Positions 43,406 to 51,279 of a stretch of DNA of 64,000 bases are shown piece by piece. The stretch is from Paenibacillus oleatilyticus (GTDB lineage Bacteria; Bacillota; Bacilli; Paenibacillales; NBRC-103111). Numbering within the stretch: the stretch's first letter is position 1; every line of letters starts with the position of its first letter. The position numbers and the translations under genes were made by a program. Under the pieces are notes generated by a model. It made no database searches. It saw only the letters and a list, made by a program, of their open reading frames with translations, and had not been told where the DNA came from. The DNA is taken from assembly GCF_018998565.1 (NCBI RefSeq), contig NZ_JAHNZO010000019.1, positions 84,808 to 148,807 on the forward strand. Direction: 5' to 3'.

Positions 43406-44911
43406 TTATGCCTCCCCGCTGCTTGCATAGTACAATATTTTCTCCTGCGTCGCTTCGTCGCGGGACAGCTCCTTCACGATCCGTCCGTAGCTCATGACGA
43501 GAATCCGGTCGGCAATGCCGAGAATTTCCGCGATTTCGCACGATAAGTACACGATGCCTTTCCCTTCCTGGGCGAGTCGTCCGATCAAGCGGAAAATATC
43601 GCTTTTGGCGCCGACGTCGACGCCTTTGGTCGGTTCGTCGAATAAATAGACCTCGGCATCCGTCGGCAGCCATTTGCCGACCGCCACCTTCTGCTGGTTG
43701 CCGCCGCTCAAATATTTGACCTGCTGCTCCCGGTTCGGCGGCTGAATCCCGAGCTCGGCGATGCGGGCGTCCGCATTCTCCGTCTCCTTGCGGCGGTTGA
43801 CGAAGCCGAGCCGGCTGAGCCGTTCGAGCAGCGTCAACGCGAGATTCGCCTTCACCGACAGCTCGACAAGCACGCCTTGCTTGCGTCGCTCCTCCGGGAT
43901 GAGCGCAAGCCCCGCGCGGACGGCGTCAGCCGGGGCGCGAAGCTTCAGCCCGCGGCCGTGCAGCCGCAGCTCGCCCGCGTCCAGCGGATCGGCGCCGAAC
44001 AGAAGGCGCGACAGCTCCGTTTTGCCCGCGCCGACCAGACCGACGACGCCGACGATTTCGCCGCGCCGCACCGTCAGATCGACGCCGCGCACCTTGGTGC
44101 CGCTGGTCAGGCCGCGCGCTTCGAGCAGCGGCTCGCCGATGGCGACCTCCGCCTTCGGGAACTCCTCCTCGAACGGCTTGCCGAGCATCTCTTCGACGAC
44201 GGATTGCGCGTCCGTGTCCGCCGCCGCTTTCGTCGAGATGCGCTGCCCGTCCCGCATGACGGTGACCCGGTCGCTGATGCGGAACACTTCGCCGAGCCGG
44301 TGCGAGATGAAGATGCAGCCGACGCCGTCGGCCTTCAGCCGGTTCATGATGCGGAAGAGCTGCTCGGCTTCTTCGCCGGAGAGCGGGGCGGTCGGCTCGT
44401 CGAAGATGATAAACTTCGCCTTTTGCGCCAGCGCCCGGCCGATCAGCACCAGCTGCTTTTGCGCGATAGACAGCTCGCCGGCCTGCTGCCGGACGTCCAG
44501 GCCGGTCAAGCCGATATCGGCCAGCACGCGGGAAGCTTCCCGCTGCAGGCTGCTCCAATCGATCCAGCCGCGTCCGGCGGTGAGCCGGTCCAGCATGATG
44601 TTTTCCGCGACGGTCAGTCTCGGAACAAGCGCCGTATCGACCTCCTGATACACGCACTGGATGCCGCTGCGGATGGCGTCGAGCGGACCGCCGATCGACA
44701 GCGCGGCCCCGTCGATCCGGATGCTGCCCTCATCGGGCCGGTAAGCGCCGGACAGCACCTTCATCAGCGTGCTTTTTCCGGCTCCGTTCGCGCCGAGCAG
44801 CGCATGAATTTCGCCGCCGCGCACCTCGAAATCGACTTGATGCAGCGCCCGGACGCCGGGGAACGATTTGGATATGCCTTTCATTTCTAATCGGGCTGCG
44901 GAAATGGTCAT
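43406..44911 (-). CDS. Sugar ABC transporter ATPase, double-domain (RbsA/MglA family)
   Basis: About 501 residues with two tandem nucleotide-binding domains. The first has GANGAGKST, LSIAQKQ and FIIFDEPTAPL. The second has GLVGAGKTELSR, LSGGNQQK and VYLFDEPTKGVD. The divergent Walker A of domain two is normal for this family. ATG 44911 (TISAARLEMKGIS) is the family-like start, but GGAG lies about 15 bases away; TTG 44935 is the alternative. Second gene of the operon. Confidence 0.93.
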   Translation of the reverse strand: MTISAARLEMKGISKSFPGVRALHQVDFEVRGGEIHALLGANGAGKSTLMKVLSGAYRPDEGSIRIDGAALSIGGPLDAIRSGIQCVYQEVDTALVPRLTVAENIMLDRLTAGRGWIDWSSLQREASRVLADIGLTGLDVRQQAGELSIAQKQLVLIGRALAQKAKFIIFDEPTAPLSGEEAEQLFRIMNRLKADGVGCIFISHRLGEVFRISDRVTVMRDGQRISTKAAADTDAQSVVEEMLGKPFEEEFPKAEVAIGEPLLEARGLTSGTKVRGVDLTVRRGEIVGVVGLVGAGKTELSRLLFGADPLDAGELRLHGRGLKLRAPADAVRAGLALIPEERRKQGVLVELSVKANLALTLLERLSRLGFVNRRKETENADARIAELGIQPPNREQQVKYLSGGNQQKVAVGKWLPTDAEVYLFDEPTKGVDVGAKSDIFRLIGRLAQEGKGIVYLSCEIAEILGIADRILVMSYGRIVKELSRDEATQEKILYYASSGEA

Positions 44912-44940
44912 CGGGACAGTCTCACGCTCCTTCAACGGAA

Positions 44941-44969
44941 AATCCCACCGGCTCCGCGTCGGTGGGATT
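44941..44969 (-). terminator. Intercistronic hairpin/attenuator
   Basis: AATCCCACCG (44941-44950) and CGGTGGGATT (44960-44969) form a perfect 10-bp stem between the binding-protein and ATPase genes, followed by only a short T tract. Partial termination here would make more binding protein than ATPase. Confidence 0.65.
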
Positions 44970-44984
44970 GGATTATTCAGATGG

Positions 44985-46079
44985 TTACTTGGCCGCCGGT
45001 TTCTCGGCTTTCTTCAGCCAGTCGGTGTAGCCTTGCTGGCTATTGCCCCAGCCTTTCACATGCTCGCTCAGCTGAGCGGTCGAGATCTGCTGCTGCGGCA
45101 GCTGGTCGCGGGAGACGAATGCCGGGTCGAGAACGACGTTGTCCGGCGTTTGGTCGCCGTGAAGCTTTTGGTACAGGTAACGAACCTGAATGCGTCCGAT
45201 ATCCTTCGGATCGACGGCGGCGGAAGCGATCCACGGGCTCTTTTGATCCTGGATCATTTGCAGATCCTCGTCACTCATATCGATGCCGTATACTTTAATT
45301 TCCGTGCGGCCCGCTTGCTGAATGGCCCGCGACGCGCCTTTGGCGAACTCGTCCCAAGCGGCCCATACGGCGGAGATATCGCCTTTGTTCGGGTATTTCT
45401 TCAGAATCGCTTCCATTTGCGCTTGCGTATCCAGTGCAGTGTTCTGTGACGCGGCGCCAAAAGCGGCGATTTCCTTAATGTCCTTGTTTTTATCCTGGAA
45501 TTCTTTATAAGCGACTTGACGGCGTTCCATCGGGGCGAAGCCTGCAACCCAGATTTTGACGATGTTGCCTTTGCCGCCGATGTCTTTTGCCAGCTTGTCC
45601 AGCGTCATTTCGGCCATCTTGGCGTCGCCCTGCTCCAGTACGGTCACGCCCGGAATCTTCAGATCGGCGTCGAAGGCGACGACCGGGATTTTCTTCTCCA
45701 GCGCCCGCTTCACGCCTGCTTCCAGCGCTGCCGCGGTCCCGTGGTCGATCAGGATGCCGTCGACCTTCTGGTTGATGGCGGCGTCGAGGTTCGAGGCCAT
45801 CTTGGCAAGGTCGCCGTCGGCCGGAGTGACGGTTACTTTGCCGCCGAGCTTCTCGACCTGCTCCTTCACGCCTTCGATATACTGCGCGGAGAAGGTGCCG
45901 AGGTTAATTTGCATAATTAGCGCGATCTTTTTATTCGCGAGCGGGTTGTCCGCGTTGCTTCCCGCTTGGGCGTTCGTGCCGCCTTGCTCCGAAGCCTGCG
46001 GTTTCGCGCCGCAAGCGACCATGCTGATCGAAAGCACGAAGATGAGTACCAGCAGGACGCTTTTTCTCCAATGTGACAT
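44985..46079 (-). CDS. Sugar ABC transporter substrate-binding lipoprotein (RbsB/YtfQ-like)
   Basis: A 364-residue periplasmic-binding-protein-type lipoprotein with lipobox SMVACG and a Gln/Gly/Asn linker. The mature domain has KKIALIMQINLGTFSAQYIEG, DGILIDHGTAAALEAGV, IPVVAFDADL and VWAAWDEFAKG, the two-lobed LacI-like sugar-binding fold. ATG 46079 follows GGGGGAGG. First gene of the operon; a 15-bp palindrome lies between promoter and start. The ligand is not readable. Confidence 0.92.
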   Translation of the reverse strand: MSHWRKSVLLVLIFVLSISMVACGAKPQASEQGGTNAQAGSNADNPLANKKIALIMQINLGTFSAQYIEGVKEQVEKLGGKVTVTPADGDLAKMASNLDAAINQKVDGILIDHGTAAALEAGVKRALEKKIPVVAFDADLKIPGVTVLEQGDAKMAEMTLDKLAKDIGGKGNIVKIWVAGFAPMERRQVAYKEFQDKNKDIKEIAAFGAASQNTALDTQAQMEAILKKYPNKGDISAVWAAWDEFAKGASRAIQQAGRTEIKVYGIDMSDEDLQMIQDQKSPWIASAAVDPKDIGRIQVRYLYQKLHGDQTPDNVVLDPAFVSRDQLPQQQISTAQLSEHVKGWGNSQQGYTDWLKKAEKPAAK

Positions 46080-46116
46080 GACGATAAGTTCCTCCCCCGA
46101 ATGGCTGTAATTATAT

Positions 46117-46131
46117 AATTCCAATGGAATT
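46117..46131 (-). promoter_or_regulatory. 15-bp palindromic operator candidate
   Basis: AATTCCA-A-TGGAATT is a perfect inverted repeat 38-52 bases upstream of the RbsB-like start, just downstream of a TTGACC/TAAAGT promoter candidate (46174-46145). Confidence 0.5.
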
Positions 46132-46144
46132 AGTAGGTGATAAA

Positions 46145-46174
46145 TACTTTACCATTCTTATTCATAAACGGTCA
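46145..46174 (-). promoter_or_regulatory. Candidate promoter of the ribose-type ABC operon
   Basis: On the minus strand TTGACC (46174-46169) and TAAAGT (46150-46145) are 18 bases apart. Confidence 0.4.
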
Positions 46175-46330
46175 ATATGTAGGGGAATATTTTTAGAGAC
46201 GATCCTTCAAAAAACTACAAAATACGACAATTTGAATCATACCCCTCATACTAGCACAGACCTCTCTGGTTGGGAACGGGGAAAATGGGCGTTTTCCGAA
46301 TATTTGTCCGTCTGAAAAAGGGAAAATGTA

Positions 46331-46362
46331 AAAAAACTCCGCCATCGGATGATGAAACGGAG
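46331..46362 (-). terminator. Terminator of the 51-residue small gene
   Basis: On the minus strand CTCCG encloses CATC-ATCC-GATG and closes with CGGAG, followed by a T run of seven. Confidence 0.65.
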
Positions 46363-46421
46363 GAGGTTAGCAGTAATTGTACGGATTCGTGCCGGGGGCG
46401 AGCAAGGAAAGCCAACCGCTT

Positions 46422-46577
46422 TTAATGAAATAAAAACGACACGGCCACGATCGCAACCGAGACGTAATGCAGCAGATCGAGCCACGGCTTCCTCGGACGC
46501 CGGAAAAGCTGGAGCGTCATGTACGCGGAACGGATGACGATCAGAAACAAGGCGATTTGCACCAGCGCTACGGGCAT
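46422..46577 (-). CDS. Small membrane protein, 51 residues
   Basis: ATG 46577 follows GGGAGG at good spacing. The 51-residue product has two hydrophobic helices (about 2-18, PVALVQIALFLIVI, and 36-50, HYVSVAIVAVSFLF) joined by a basic loop RRPRKPW. That is a two-span hairpin topology. A terminator lies 60 bases downstream. Divergent from the SLH/PrcB gene. No family recognised. Confidence 0.65.
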   Translation of the reverse strand: MPVALVQIALFLIVIRSAYMTLQLFRRPRKPWLDLLHYVSVAIVAVSFLFH

Positions 46578-46743
46578 GCCGACTTCCTCCCGGTTCATAA
46601 TGGTATCTATTTACAGCTTATGCGCCATTTTTCGGAACATGCCTTGGATGGGCTCCGCCGCATTGGCTTTGCTGCAACATTTGGCAGACCCCGTCCGTTT
46701 AGTAAGTAACTCCGGAGCAAACAGCGAAAGGTGGTTCTTAATT

Positions 46744-47688
46744 ATGATGAAAAAAACAGTGGCATTCCTGTCGGCAGCAGCGCTGCTCGGCAGCTTGACA
46801 GCCGGGTCGGCCTCGGCTTTCAACGATTTAAGCGCCGATCAGAAGGAGCCGATCATGGCATTGAAGCAGCGCGGAATCGTCAGCGGGGTAGACGGCGAGC
46901 ATTTCGTCCCAACGGGCAAAGCCAGCTATGCGCAAACCGTTCATATGCTGGTCAAAGGGCTAAATTTGAATATGGACACGATGCGCTTCGTCAAGAAGCC
47001 CGAAGCCTCGGATTATTATACGAACGTGCCGAATAACGCGTGGTACGCCGAATCTTTCGTGATTGCCCAATTGAACGGGCTGCCGATTCCGAAGGATGTC
47101 GACCCGAACGGCACGATTACCCGCGAGCAGTACGCGGATCTACTAATCCATGCGATCGATACGAAAGGGACGTACCCGGTGATCGAAATGTTCGTCACTC
47201 TTGCCGATCAGGACGAGATCGATCCGAAGGTGAGCAACAGCGTGCAGCGGATGGTGCTGCACAAGCTGATCACATTGGGAGAGGATGCAAAGTTTTATCC
47301 GAAGCGGGAGCTGACCCGCGGCGAAGCGGCCGTCTGGCTGCATAGGGCGATCAAATTCGTCGAATCGCACGCGAATGTGCAAAAGCCGACGCCGCAGGAA
47401 GACGTTAAAGTGACGGTCGAAAAAGTGAACGACGACGTGAACAAAGTCGTGCTGTCCCGCGGCGAGAAGCCGACGGGCGGCTACGGTATCGCGATTAGCG
47501 GCATCCGATTCGAAGCGGACGGCCAGGCAGTCATTACGTACACGTTGACCGATCCGAAGCCGGACAGCATGAACACCCAGGCGATTACCGAGCCGACAGC
47601 GGAAACTTACGTGTCGTCCAAATATAAAGCGGTAGCCGAGCCTGCTGCTGCAACGACGAGCGTCAGCCCGGCCAATCCGCAGTCTTAA
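46744..47688 (+). CDS. SLH-domain protein with C-terminal PrcB-like domain
   Basis: A 314-residue secreted protein with signal peptide ending SASA. Three SLH-like repeats (about 25-75, 85-140 and 150-195; GTITREQYADLL and ELTRGEAAVWLHRAI) should bind cell-wall polymer. The C-terminal 80 residues (VVLSRGEKPTGGYGIAISGI) match the PrcB_C fold of protease-complex-associated proteins. ATG 46744 follows AAAGGTGG; ATG 46747 is possible. The stretch after PrcB is low-complexity Ala/Thr/Ser. A wall-attached regulator or scaffold is inferred. Confidence 0.85.
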   Translation: MMKKTVAFLSAAALLGSLTAGSASAFNDLSADQKEPIMALKQRGIVSGVDGEHFVPTGKASYAQTVHMLVKGLNLNMDTMRFVKKPEASDYYTNVPNNAWYAESFVIAQLNGLPIPKDVDPNGTITREQYADLLIHAIDTKGTYPVIEMFVTLADQDEIDPKVSNSVQRMVLHKLITLGEDAKFYPKRELTRGEAAVWLHRAIKFVESHANVQKPTPQEDVKVTVEKVNDDVNKVVLSRGEKPTGGYGIAISGIRFEADGQAVITYTLTDPKPDSMNTQAITEPTAETYVSSKYKAVAEPAAATTSVSPANPQS

Positions 47689-47716
47689 TCGGCTTGAGCG
47701 CCGCAAGGAAAGGGAA

Positions 47717-47771
47717 GGAACCGGATGTCTTCCAATCTCTAGAGGAAGGAGAGGACATTCGGTTCTTTTTT
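47717..47771 (+). terminator. Terminator of the SLH/PrcB gene
   Basis: AACCGGATGTC (47719-47729) pairs with GACATTCGGTT (47754-47764) with one wobble, then CTTTTTT. Confidence 0.85.
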
Positions 47772-47894
47772 CATGCTGCCGTTTATCTTGGCGCCACTCT
47801 GTTCGATTCAAGGCGGAAATTCCCGGGTAAAACGGGTATAATACCCTTAAAAGCTATCTAGCGATAGCGTGCGAAAAAAGAGGAGTGGTTCACC

Positions 47895-48686
47895 ATGGAC
47901 AAACGGTATGCGGACGTAAACGGCACGAGACTGGCCTATATCGACCGGGGACAAGGAACCCCTGTCATTTTGCTTCACGGCTTTTGCGGGAGCTCGGCCT
48001 ATTATGACGAAGTCGCGCCGCTGCTTGAAAGCCGCTGCCGGTTGATTATACCGGATCTGCGCGGGCACGGCGCATCAGACGCCCCCGAGGGGACGTATAC
48101 GATGGAGGCGATAGCGGACGATATCGCGGCGTTAATCGACCGGCTGAATATCGGCCGTCCGGTCGTGCTCGGCCATTCGCTGGGCGGGTACGTGACGCTC
48201 GCGCTGGCCGAGAAGCATGAGGACAAGCTGCTTGCCTTCGGCTTGCTACATTCGACCGCGTTTCCGGACGACGAGAAGGGTAAAGAAGGCCGGCTGAAGG
48301 CGATGGAGACGATCCGGGAGCAAGGGCTGCCGGTGTTTATCGAAGGATTGATCCCGAAGCTGTTCGCTCCGGCCCATCTGGAGACGATGCCGGAGGCGGT
48401 GCGCAAGGCGAAGGAGATCGGGCTGGGGACAAGCCCGGAGGGCGCGATCCGTACGCTGGAAGGAATGCGGCAGCGGCCGGACCGCAACGCCGTATTGTCC
48501 GCTGCGCAGGTGCCGGTGCTGCTCGTCGCCGGGACAGGCGATCAGATCATTCCGCCGCAGCGTACGTTCTCCGTCGACAAGGAGGCTTTTCAGCGCAGCC
48601 AGATCGACGGGGCCGGCCACATGAGCATGATGGAAGCGCCGGGCGAGCTGGCACAGGCGGTCCTTGCGTTTACCGCGAAGCTTTAA
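47895..48686 (+). CDS. Alpha/beta hydrolase
   Basis: A 263-residue cytoplasmic hydrolase. LLHGFCGSS forms the oxyanion region, the nucleophile Ser is in GHSLGG, an acid lies near GTGDQIIP, and the catalytic His is in GAGHMSMMEAP. The closest recalled groups are haloperoxidase/3-oxoadipate-enol-lactonase-like hydrolases. GAGGAG precedes ATG 47895, and a TATAAT lies at 47837-47842. Monocistronic, convergent with pyk. Confidence 0.9.
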   Translation: MDKRYADVNGTRLAYIDRGQGTPVILLHGFCGSSAYYDEVAPLLESRCRLIIPDLRGHGASDAPEGTYTMEAIADDIAALIDRLNIGRPVVLGHSLGGYVTLALAEKHEDKLLAFGLLHSTAFPDDEKGKEGRLKAMETIREQGLPVFIEGLIPKLFAPAHLETMPEAVRKAKEIGLGTSPEGAIRTLEGMRQRPDRNAVLSAAQVPVLLVAGTGDQIIPPQRTFSVDKEAFQRSQIDGAGHMSMMEAPGELAQAVLAFTAKL

Positions 48687-48699
48687 GCGAATTGAACTG

Positions 48700-48765
48700 A
48701 AAAAAAGGGATGACGGCGGCCGTCGTCAGGCTGAGCCTGGACACGCGGATGCTAGTCATCCCTTT
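48700..48765 (-). terminator. Terminator of the pyruvate kinase gene
   Basis: AAAGGGATGAC (48704-48714) pairs with GTCATCCCTTT (48755-48765). The T run is on the minus strand. Confidence 0.8.
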
Positions 48766-48774
48766 GCGTTTCGT

Positions 48775-50202
48775 TTAATGCATCAATTCGCACACATGCT
48801 GGATCTTGATGAGGTTCGTCGTGCCCGTGCCTCCCAGAGGCACCCCGGCCGTGATAACGACCAGATCGTCGGCTTCCAGCAACCCTTCCTTCATTCCCCG
48901 GCTGACAACGGAGGAGAACAGCTCGTCCGTCGAGCTGACCTGTTCGCCCAGAATCGGGACGACGCCCCAGACCAAATTCAAATTCCGCATGACCGTCTCG
49001 TTCGGCGTGATCGCTATGATCGGAGCGTCAGGACGATATTTGGACACCATGCGGGCGGTGAAGCCGGTCGCGGTGGAGGTCAGAATCGCCTTGGCATGCA
49101 GATCGTCGGCCGAACCGACGACAGCTTGGCTGATTGCCTCGGTCACGCTGCTGCGGACCAGCACGTGGCCCAGCTTGCGCTTGCGGTATTCCGGCGACGC
49201 TTCGGTCTGTTCGGCAATGCGCGCCATCGTGGCGACCGACTCGATCGGGTATTTGCCCGAGGCCGTCTCCCCGGACAACATCACGGCGTCGGAGCCGTCA
49301 AACACGGCGTTGGCGACGTCGCTCGCTTCCGCGCGGGTCGGACGCGGGTTGTTTTGCATCGAGTCAAGCATATGCGTTGCGGTAATGACCGGCTTGCCGG
49401 CCCGGTTGCACTTTTGGATCATCTGCTTTTGAATAATAGGCACGTCTTCGACCGGAATTTCCACGCCCAAATCTCCGCGCGCCACCATCAAGCCATCCGA
49501 AGCTTCGAGAATTTCGTCCAGATTGTCGACGCCTTCCAGGTTTTCGATTTTCGAAATGATTTGAATGTCCGGCGCCCCGTACAGCTCCAGAAGGTGCCGT
49601 ACCTCCAGCACGTCTGCCGCTTTGCGGACGAACGACATCGCAATCATGTCGATGCCTTCCCGCACCCCGAAACGGATGTGCTCGATATCCCGTTCCGTCA
49701 CGCCGGGCAGCGAGGTGCTCACGCCGGGAAGGTTAACGCCTTTGCGCGCCTTCAGGACACCGCCGTTCAAGATCCGGCAGTGAATTTCCGTATCTGCGAT
49801 TGCTTCCACCTTCAGCTCGATCAGCCCGTCGTCGATCAGGATGGACGTACCGACGGATACATCCTTCGGGAGGTCCGGATACGATACGGGAATGCGCTGC
49901 CCGTCCCCGAGAATCGGTTCGGTCGTCAGCACGACCTGCTCGTTTTGCTTCAACGTGTACGAGGCGTCAACCAGCTTGCCGGTGCGGATTTCAGGTCCTT
50001 TGATATCGATCATAATGGCAATGGGCCGGTTCAGCTCTTTCCCGGCTTGCCGGATATTTGCAATGCGGCTGCTGTGCTCGGCCGGTTCGCCGTGGGCAAA
50101 GTTCAGCCGGGCGACGTTCATCCCCGCTTCAATCAGCTTTTTCAACTGCCCCACCGTCTCGCAGGACGGGCCAATCGTACATACTATTTTCGTTTTTCGC
50201 AT
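48775..50202 (-). CDS. pyk: Pyruvate kinase
   Basis: A 475-residue enzyme converting phosphoenolpyruvate and ADP to pyruvate and ATP. KTKIVCTIGPSC, ARLNFAHG and the signature ISKIENLEGVDNLDEIL with its catalytic Lys are present, followed by MVARGDLGVEIP and VMLSGETASGKYP. It lacks the extra C-terminal PEP-utiliser-like domain found in the longer Bacillus PykA, so it is the short form. ATG 50202 is used: AAGGAG is 10 bases away, whereas ATG 50211 is too close. The gene is alone, not next to pfkA. Confidence 0.96.
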   Translation of the reverse strand: MRKTKIVCTIGPSCETVGQLKKLIEAGMNVARLNFAHGEPAEHSSRIANIRQAGKELNRPIAIMIDIKGPEIRTGKLVDASYTLKQNEQVVLTTEPILGDGQRIPVSYPDLPKDVSVGTSILIDDGLIELKVEAIADTEIHCRILNGGVLKARKGVNLPGVSTSLPGVTERDIEHIRFGVREGIDMIAMSFVRKAADVLEVRHLLELYGAPDIQIISKIENLEGVDNLDEILEASDGLMVARGDLGVEIPVEDVPIIQKQMIQKCNRAGKPVITATHMLDSMQNNPRPTRAEASDVANAVFDGSDAVMLSGETASGKYPIESVATMARIAEQTEASPEYRKRKLGHVLVRSSVTEAISQAVVGSADDLHAKAILTSTATGFTARMVSKYRPDAPIIAITPNETVMRNLNLVWGVVPILGEQVSSTDELFSSVVSRGMKEGLLEADDLVVITAGVPLGGTGTTNLIKIQHVCELMH

Positions 50203-50379
50203 GGGTCTCATTCTCCTTCGGCTTGTCCGGACATCCGGGATTCCGTCGTCTCCGAATTTTCCGGGCAGGTGCATGATGTCTGTAATGAACGTATTGTAAC
50301 GAAAAAATTGCCGTTGCACTATGAAATATAGTACACTTTTTGTAAAATAGTTTGATCATCTTGTGAAGGAGGTGCGGGA

Positions 50380-51162
50380 ATGATTCGGCTCATCGCTTCG
50401 GCCCACGATTTGGGACACGGATGGAACATCGCCTCCGAGGACAGCCCCCAAGCCTATTCGCTTCATGCCGTGGCCTACGGGAAATGCTGCTACTGGGTCC
50501 GCCAAGAGAAGATCGTGATGGAAAAAGGCGACGTGCTGTTTGTGCCGCGCGACGTGCCGTTTTACGCCAAGAGCATTCCGACCGTCGCTCACGAGAAATA
50601 CCGCGTCGAGTTCACCGCAGAGCCGGAAGCGGGCTGGCTGCCGGTGCTGGATGAAGCCGGACCAGTTGTGTTCAAGCCGAGAAATATGGACCTGCTGCTG
50701 CGGCTGATGAAGAAGCTGCATGCGCAATGGACGGACCGGCCAGATTATTACCAGGTGAAGGGTCTGAGTCTTCTGCTTGATTTGCTGGCCGAGTTCAATC
50801 GGGACTATGACGCCTTCCGCAGGCCGGATGTCAAGAGCGCGCAGACCGCCCAGATGAAAAAGTATGTTCAAGAGCATTACCGGGAAAAAGTGACGAAGGA
50901 AGAGCTTGGCCGGTTCATCGGCAAAAGTCCCGCTTATGCGGCGACGATCTTCAAGGAAACGACCGGGCAAACGATCGGAGAATACGTCCATGCGCTGCGG
51001 ATCGAAGCGTCCAAATATTTGCTGCAGCACTCGGAGCTGACGATCGGCGATATCGCCGACCATCTGGGCTACTGCGACCAGTCGTATTTTCAGCGCACCT
51101 TCAAACGGATCACGGGCGAAAAGCCTTCTCTCTACATGAGCGAACGGGAAAAGAAACGGTAG
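50380..51162 (+). CDS. AraC family transcriptional regulator
   Basis: A 260-residue protein with an N-terminal cupin-like sensor half (about 1-140: VLFVPRDVPFYAKSIP) and a C-terminal AraC double helix-turn-helix (about 165-258: TKEELGRFIGKSPAYAATIFKE and GDIADHLGYCDQSYFQRTFKR). AAGGAGGT precedes ATG 50380. Divergent from pyk; a FAD monooxygenase gene follows with its own promoter. Confidence 0.92.
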   Translation: MIRLIASAHDLGHGWNIASEDSPQAYSLHAVAYGKCCYWVRQEKIVMEKGDVLFVPRDVPFYAKSIPTVAHEKYRVEFTAEPEAGWLPVLDEAGPVVFKPRNMDLLLRLMKKLHAQWTDRPDYYQVKGLSLLLDLLAEFNRDYDAFRRPDVKSAQTAQMKKYVQEHYREKVTKEELGRFIGKSPAYAATIFKETTGQTIGEYVHALRIEASKYLLQHSELTIGDIADHLGYCDQSYFQRTFKRITGEKPSLYMSEREKKR

Positions 51163-51176
51163 ACGACAGCTCTCCA

Positions 51177-51206
51177 TTGACGCAAGGTGAGAGGGCGGAG
51201 TATACT
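51177..51206 (+). promoter_or_regulatory. Promoter of the FAD monooxygenase gene
   Basis: TTGACG (51177-51182), 18-base spacer, TATACT (51201-51206). Confidence 0.65.
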
Positions 51207-51217
51207 GAAAATACAAA

Positions 51218-51233
51218 AGTGAGTGCTCACTCA
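51218..51233 (+). promoter_or_regulatory. TetR-type operator palindrome
   Basis: AGTGAGTGCTCACTCA holds two overlapping 6-bp inverted repeats (AGTGAG-TG-CTCACT and TGAGTG-CT-CACTCA) about five bases after the predicted start point. The pattern recalls TetR/AcrR operators; no TetR gene lies near. Confidence 0.5.
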
Positions 51234-51279
51234 TTTCAGATTTGAAGTCACGATCTTCGCACAAACGGAGGCGATAACG

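Noticed and set aside
48664..50331. 555-codon plus-strand frame across the pyruvate kinase gene
   Set aside because: Shadow of pyk: rich in Arg, His and Asp, no start signal, and pyk itself is unmistakable.
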